From Nipponacmea schrenckii (lineage: Eukaryota > Mollusca > Gastropoda > Lottiidae): a DNA stretch of 64,000 bases. Location: positions 36,710,602 to 36,774,601 of the forward strand of contig JAUJPP010000003.1 in assembly GCA_030562195.1 (NCBI GenBank), written 5' to 3'. The notes beneath the pieces were generated by a model, which saw only the letters and a list, made by a program, of their open reading frames with translations, was not told the origin of the DNA and did not search any database. Both the position numbers and the translations under genes were made by a program. This document shows, piece by piece, positions 60,001-64,000 of the stretch (its first letter is position 1; each line of letters begins with the position of its first letter).

Positions 60001-63000
60001 CAATTAAACAATCCACCCTAGAACTTCATGGCAATTCTAATTATCCAAGGGTCCAAAGTTCAATAATGTTAGGTTATTTCTTATCAAATCTGAACATAGA
60101 ATAAAGAAAGAAAATGTGATTTTAGAATTTAAAATTTATATACATGTAGCTCAATTTATTTAATAAAACAGTCTTTCACCTGATAATCAAGCATGAATGT
60201 GACAAACGGTCTGACTAATAAAATATCTAAAGGTTAAATATTAACTAACTCTGACCAAACAGAAAACAGACAAAAGTAGATTTAATTCTCACTTTACACT
60301 TGTAACCCTTCACACTGCAAAAGTATTTGGTTCTATCCAGTTCTATCTGAATAAATTTCAGTTGCTTTGTCATGTGACACATGTTACTAAAATAAAAAGT
60401 TATCTGGATAATTTGGAAATGTGAAGGCTTCGAAATAGATAGAATTGCAGAGAGAAAGCAAACGAACCATATTGATTGCAACTTTAGTTATAAGTGAATT
60501 TTAATCCAGATGTGCAGTTGAAAGGAGTATTGGTCACGAAAATGTAACATGACACTTCACTTCATTTCATGGTAATAAGGAGTTACCTATACCATAACTA
60601 TTAATATTGAAATTAAGAGCATGAATCAAGTCATAAGAACAGTCATGTAATTGATGGACAAATTGTGCCTGACAATGCATTAAGCAACAGGTTTATTTTA
60701 AATCTGGAAAGAATCAGTCTACCTTTTGACTTAAAATCCTGATTTATGACAATAAATCCTAACATAAAAACGACATAATACAGGGTTTTACTCTAAATTA
60801 GTCCTCAATAACCTCAAGATTACTTTGAATGATAAAAATTGTCCAGGAATTGAATTTGTCAGGCAAACAAGGTTTAAGATTATCATTGAACAGGAAGCAG
60901 CCTATCAACATTTCGAATTAGCTTGGTAACAAGAAATTGGTGTGGGATTTATCAATTCCCAATAGCTATATTAACACGCTTACTGATATAGAACTTTCTT
61001 GCTCGATACTGTAAATGTCAAATATCTACTCTTTAGGCGAGATGAACACAAAAAAATATGTATAATGTCATAATTAATATATTTCTATGTATCTGGGCTA
61101 CTTCAAATACCACATTCTTGAACAACTTTCTTTTTCCACGGCATTTGACAAGCTTCCTTCTGAAATTTCTAAAATGACAAATATTTAAGGCTTAATATTG
61201 TTTGTCTATTTAGCAACCTAGAGCAAATTTTGTAAGATAAAAATGTTTAGTTGTGAGATAAAGAAGTACTATGGTGAAATAACCGAATGCCAATGGTTGA
61301 TATTGTGAAATGCTCACAAAGCTGAAGGCAATATTTTGTAGCATAATTAAAACAATATGTTTGTATCATAATAACCAGTAATAATGCTTATTATTGTTAT
61401 ATAGACAATAGGTTACTATTGCATCAGATTTTCTGAACAAATTTCAAAAGAATAATCACAAAGACCTTATGCTAAGATGAATTTGGATCAGGAAGTTACT
61501 TACTACCTAGGTACCTAAAATGAAATGACCACTTAACATTGAAGTTCATATAACCTTTAGGCAGGAGGTAAAGCTCAAAAGAAGTTAAACATAGTTTGTT
61601 CTTTCCTTCATTAATATTCAGAACTCCATAAACGAGTTGTGAGAAACCAGAACAAATCTAAATATTGATTCATAGGAGATTTACTTAGATCTAATGGTGC
61701 CATCTTCAGAAAACGACATGCTTAAATTGACAACTGTGGGATATAGGATGTGATTTATCATTATTATTCACAGTACAGCCTTCTATCATTTCATCTCCCA
61801 GCTGCAAAGTGCAAGTAAGAAAACCAATTTCATGCTATAAGAGAATAATGATTAGCCTCTATTTGCTTTCTGTAAGATATCAAGAGAATGTAAATCAACA
61901 ACTTTTTTGGAGATTGATATTGGCATCTGGCAGAAAGTGTTCCCTTTGCTCGTCAGGCTTCCTACATTAAGGAACGATTACTTGAAATCAATTAAAAATT
62001 TCCAAAGTCAGTACCTTCAATTAAAATACTTAAAGGAGACTATTTTGAAGAGTTTTAAAGAGTTGTAACAAGTAAAATCATGTAAGGTCGTAATAAAGCC
62101 TATAGCTTACTCTTAAAATATTACTATGGAAACCAAACAAAATGAGTCTTAAACTACAATGAAAGGCAATAAAAAATACTCTGTATTTTTCCTTCAGGAA
62201 GGATCTATAATGTAAACTTAAATGCTCATGAATTGTCTTTTTTCAAATGATTTCACACTAATTAAATTTCAATCCATCAGACCTGACAAAATTTCCAAAG
62301 GAATAACCTAACCTATCCTATCCTAACCTATGGCTACAACCAAAGTAAGGCCCAAGCATACATAGCATCCAACTCACCAAAGCATGTATAGCATTACTAT
62401 CTGATTGGAAACCACAGCGATTTGTGACATTGCGTAGGATGAACAATCAATTAGTCTAAACATTATCAAAAGTTAATAAAAAAATTCCTGTTTGATTTCT
62501 TTCTTTCTATCTAATTAGGACTACTATCATTATCATTAAGACTTGGTTTCATTGTTAAACCGTGAACATGAAACCGGTTTCTATCAATTATACAGGATTT
62601 TAAAACAAGATAAAGTGATTTCCTAGTCAAAGGAGATGGATGATTGGTGATTTACTGTCTAAATCTTATTAGATCGATAAAAACACTTCACTTTAAGTGT
62701 TGACCTTGTTTTTTTTGTTCAGATGTTTTTTTTTAGTTCATCTTTTAAAATATTTTGCAGTAGAATCCTGCAACAGTTTCTGTGCTTTAACAACCTGAAA
62801 ATGTCCTGGTCAATGATGAATTACTAGAAAAGCATTTCAAATCCTCACCTCCCAATCCATTTTCTCATTGTCGAAAACTTGTCCCCTGTCTACATCAATG
62901 ATGGCTCACAGTATACCTAAATTATCTTTACCCTACCATTGATCAGATTTTTTCCAATTCTGTGAGTTGTTTTCAGAAACCCTGTGACATGGAGTCACAC
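57010..63000. other. Gene-free AT-rich DNA (SYT7 intron or intergenic)
   Basis: About 6 kb with no recognisable exon, RNA gene, array or element ends. Short ORFs at 56978-57199, 58889-59086 and 60245-60481 show no domain and are considered chance. Confidence 0.45.
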
Positions 63001-63333
63001 TTAAAGGGATACTGTGTCTTAGCATGAACATGAAATTATTATTCTCGAGAATAGTCAAAATGAGTATATATTCATTTGTGAACTTACCTGGTGTCACAAA
63101 ATAACAGATTCATTAAAATCTGGAAAACTCACAGAACTAAGTCGTTTTTGAAAACCGCTTAATCAAATTAATAATTTCAATAATCAAATGCATCTTTATG
63201 GATAATTACTTGGTTTTGATATTTTTTAATTTTTTTTATAGGTTATTTATGGCAGCAGGTATATTTACTGATGAATAGAGTTCTTATTGGCCAAGTTTAA
63301 AATTCTCAAATCTAAGACCTATTATCTCATTAA
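63001..63333. mobile_element. TTAA-flanked MITE family B, copy 3 (diverged)
   Basis: 333 bp from TTAAAGGGATACTGTGTC to the complement of TTAATGAGATAATAGGTCTT. It shares with copies 1 and 2 the end sequence (AAAGGGATA, ATAATAGG, CTTAG), GAACAT after the left end, and internal GTGAACTTACCTGGTGTCA (GTGGACTTACCTGGTGTCA in copy 1). It is shorter and clearly older than the other two. Confidence 0.65.
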
Positions 63334-64000
63334 GATAAGAATCAAAATAGAGAAGAGCTGAAATAATATGAATTTTATCGACAATTATTCATGTATGTAA
63401 ACCTTATCATATTACATCATATATAAACACTTGTTCTTTTATTAATGATTTATTAATATTCATGTAATAAGATGTTTATCTGAAATTAGGATTAACTTAT
63501 ACTACTGCCATATGCCAGTTTGGCTTTTAGTTTGTAAGGTCTTGGCAAAATATATTGTTGAAATAAAATAACTAACTCTATTTCAAAATTCAAAATCGAT
63601 ATATATAGAATGTATGCAGAAATGGCAAATTATTTTTAAATCATTGCTTTTGATTTAAAATAGATTAAAATATTTTGGTCAGTGACTGAAATAACTTTTT
63701 GTAGTTGCAGGTGTCCTTCTGCGTCCTTCTGCACCCTAGTTTCGCACATGTGCAGTTTTTCTTGGGTGTCTACAATACAATATGGAGAGATATATGGGCA
63801 TAGTTAATTTTCTCATTACTATAAAACCAAAACTATATTTTATGTTCCAAAAAGTATGAATTTCACTTTATGTTAGATTTTATATATCAATTCTTTCAAT
63901 CGCTTAACTTACATTTGTCATATCATGGAAATAAATTATCTTGATACCTACAAGCATATCTTTTTATATGGAGAGGAGAGGCACCTACTTTTTGCCTTAT
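63334..64000. other. Right edge, no feature recognised
   Basis: AT-rich. A tandem GTGTCCTTCTGCGTCCTTCTG at about 63711 is the only local duplication. No exon was recognised. Confidence 0.4.

Overview
This is a strongly AT-rich animal nuclear genome window. It has small exons with GT..AG introns, metazoan gene families, abundant non-autonomous DNA transposons and several minisatellite arrays. The proteins are clear orthologues of vertebrate genes, and the repeat style (a roughly 161-bp array ending in a GGACGG/GGGCGTATAA tail, a CCCATCC-type dispersed motif) suggests a lophotrochozoan, most likely a mollusc. The lineage is inference; gene identities come from translating exons and matching splice phases by eye.

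Seven protein genes can be read. (1) Importin alpha of the KPNA1/5/6 type, minus strand, 3' end outside the left edge (coding 465-3992). (2) MIX23/CCDC58, plus, 6357-8212, complete, 149 aa. (3) SYF2, plus, 9222-13119, complete, 232 aa. (4) Gamma-glutamyl hydrolase GGH, minus, 21795-17560, complete, 321 aa. (5) AMN1, minus, 28432-23673, 260 aa, first exon tentative. (6) An ARFGAP2/3-type Arf GTPase-activating protein, plus, 28619-39846, up to 575 aa, with two in-frame microexons. (7) Synaptotagmin-7, minus, 48091-43229, with both C2 domains complete and the 5' exons not found; everything from 48092 to 64000 is either its giant intron or intergenic DNA.

Layout: importin alpha and MIX23 are head to head; SYF2 follows MIX23 on the same strand; SYF2 and GGH converge across a repeat-rich 4.4-kb gap; GGH and AMN1 are tandem on the minus strand; AMN1 and ARFGAP2 diverge from a ~190-bp region with a palindromic E-box; ARFGAP2 and SYT7 converge. 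The genes are housekeeping or trafficking genes with no shared pathway beyond chance neighbourhood. ARFGAP2 (COPI), SYT7 (Ca2+-triggered fusion) and GGH (lysosomal) are all membrane-traffic related, but that is probably coincidence.

Most of the unexplained structure is mobile or repetitive. There are two hAT-type MITEs with perfect 8-bp target-site duplications, one with a paralogous empty site about 300 bp away and one sitting 12 bp from a GGH splice donor. There are three copies of a TTAA-flanked inverted-repeat family, two tRNA-derived SINE heads, and tandem arrays with units of about 45, 56-62, 71 and 161 bp, one with a higher-order five-unit structure. No CRISPR, operon, rRNA or functional tRNA gene was seen, and no convincing new biological system; the best leads are the nested transposon history near 15.5-16.4 kb and the ARFGAP2 microexons.
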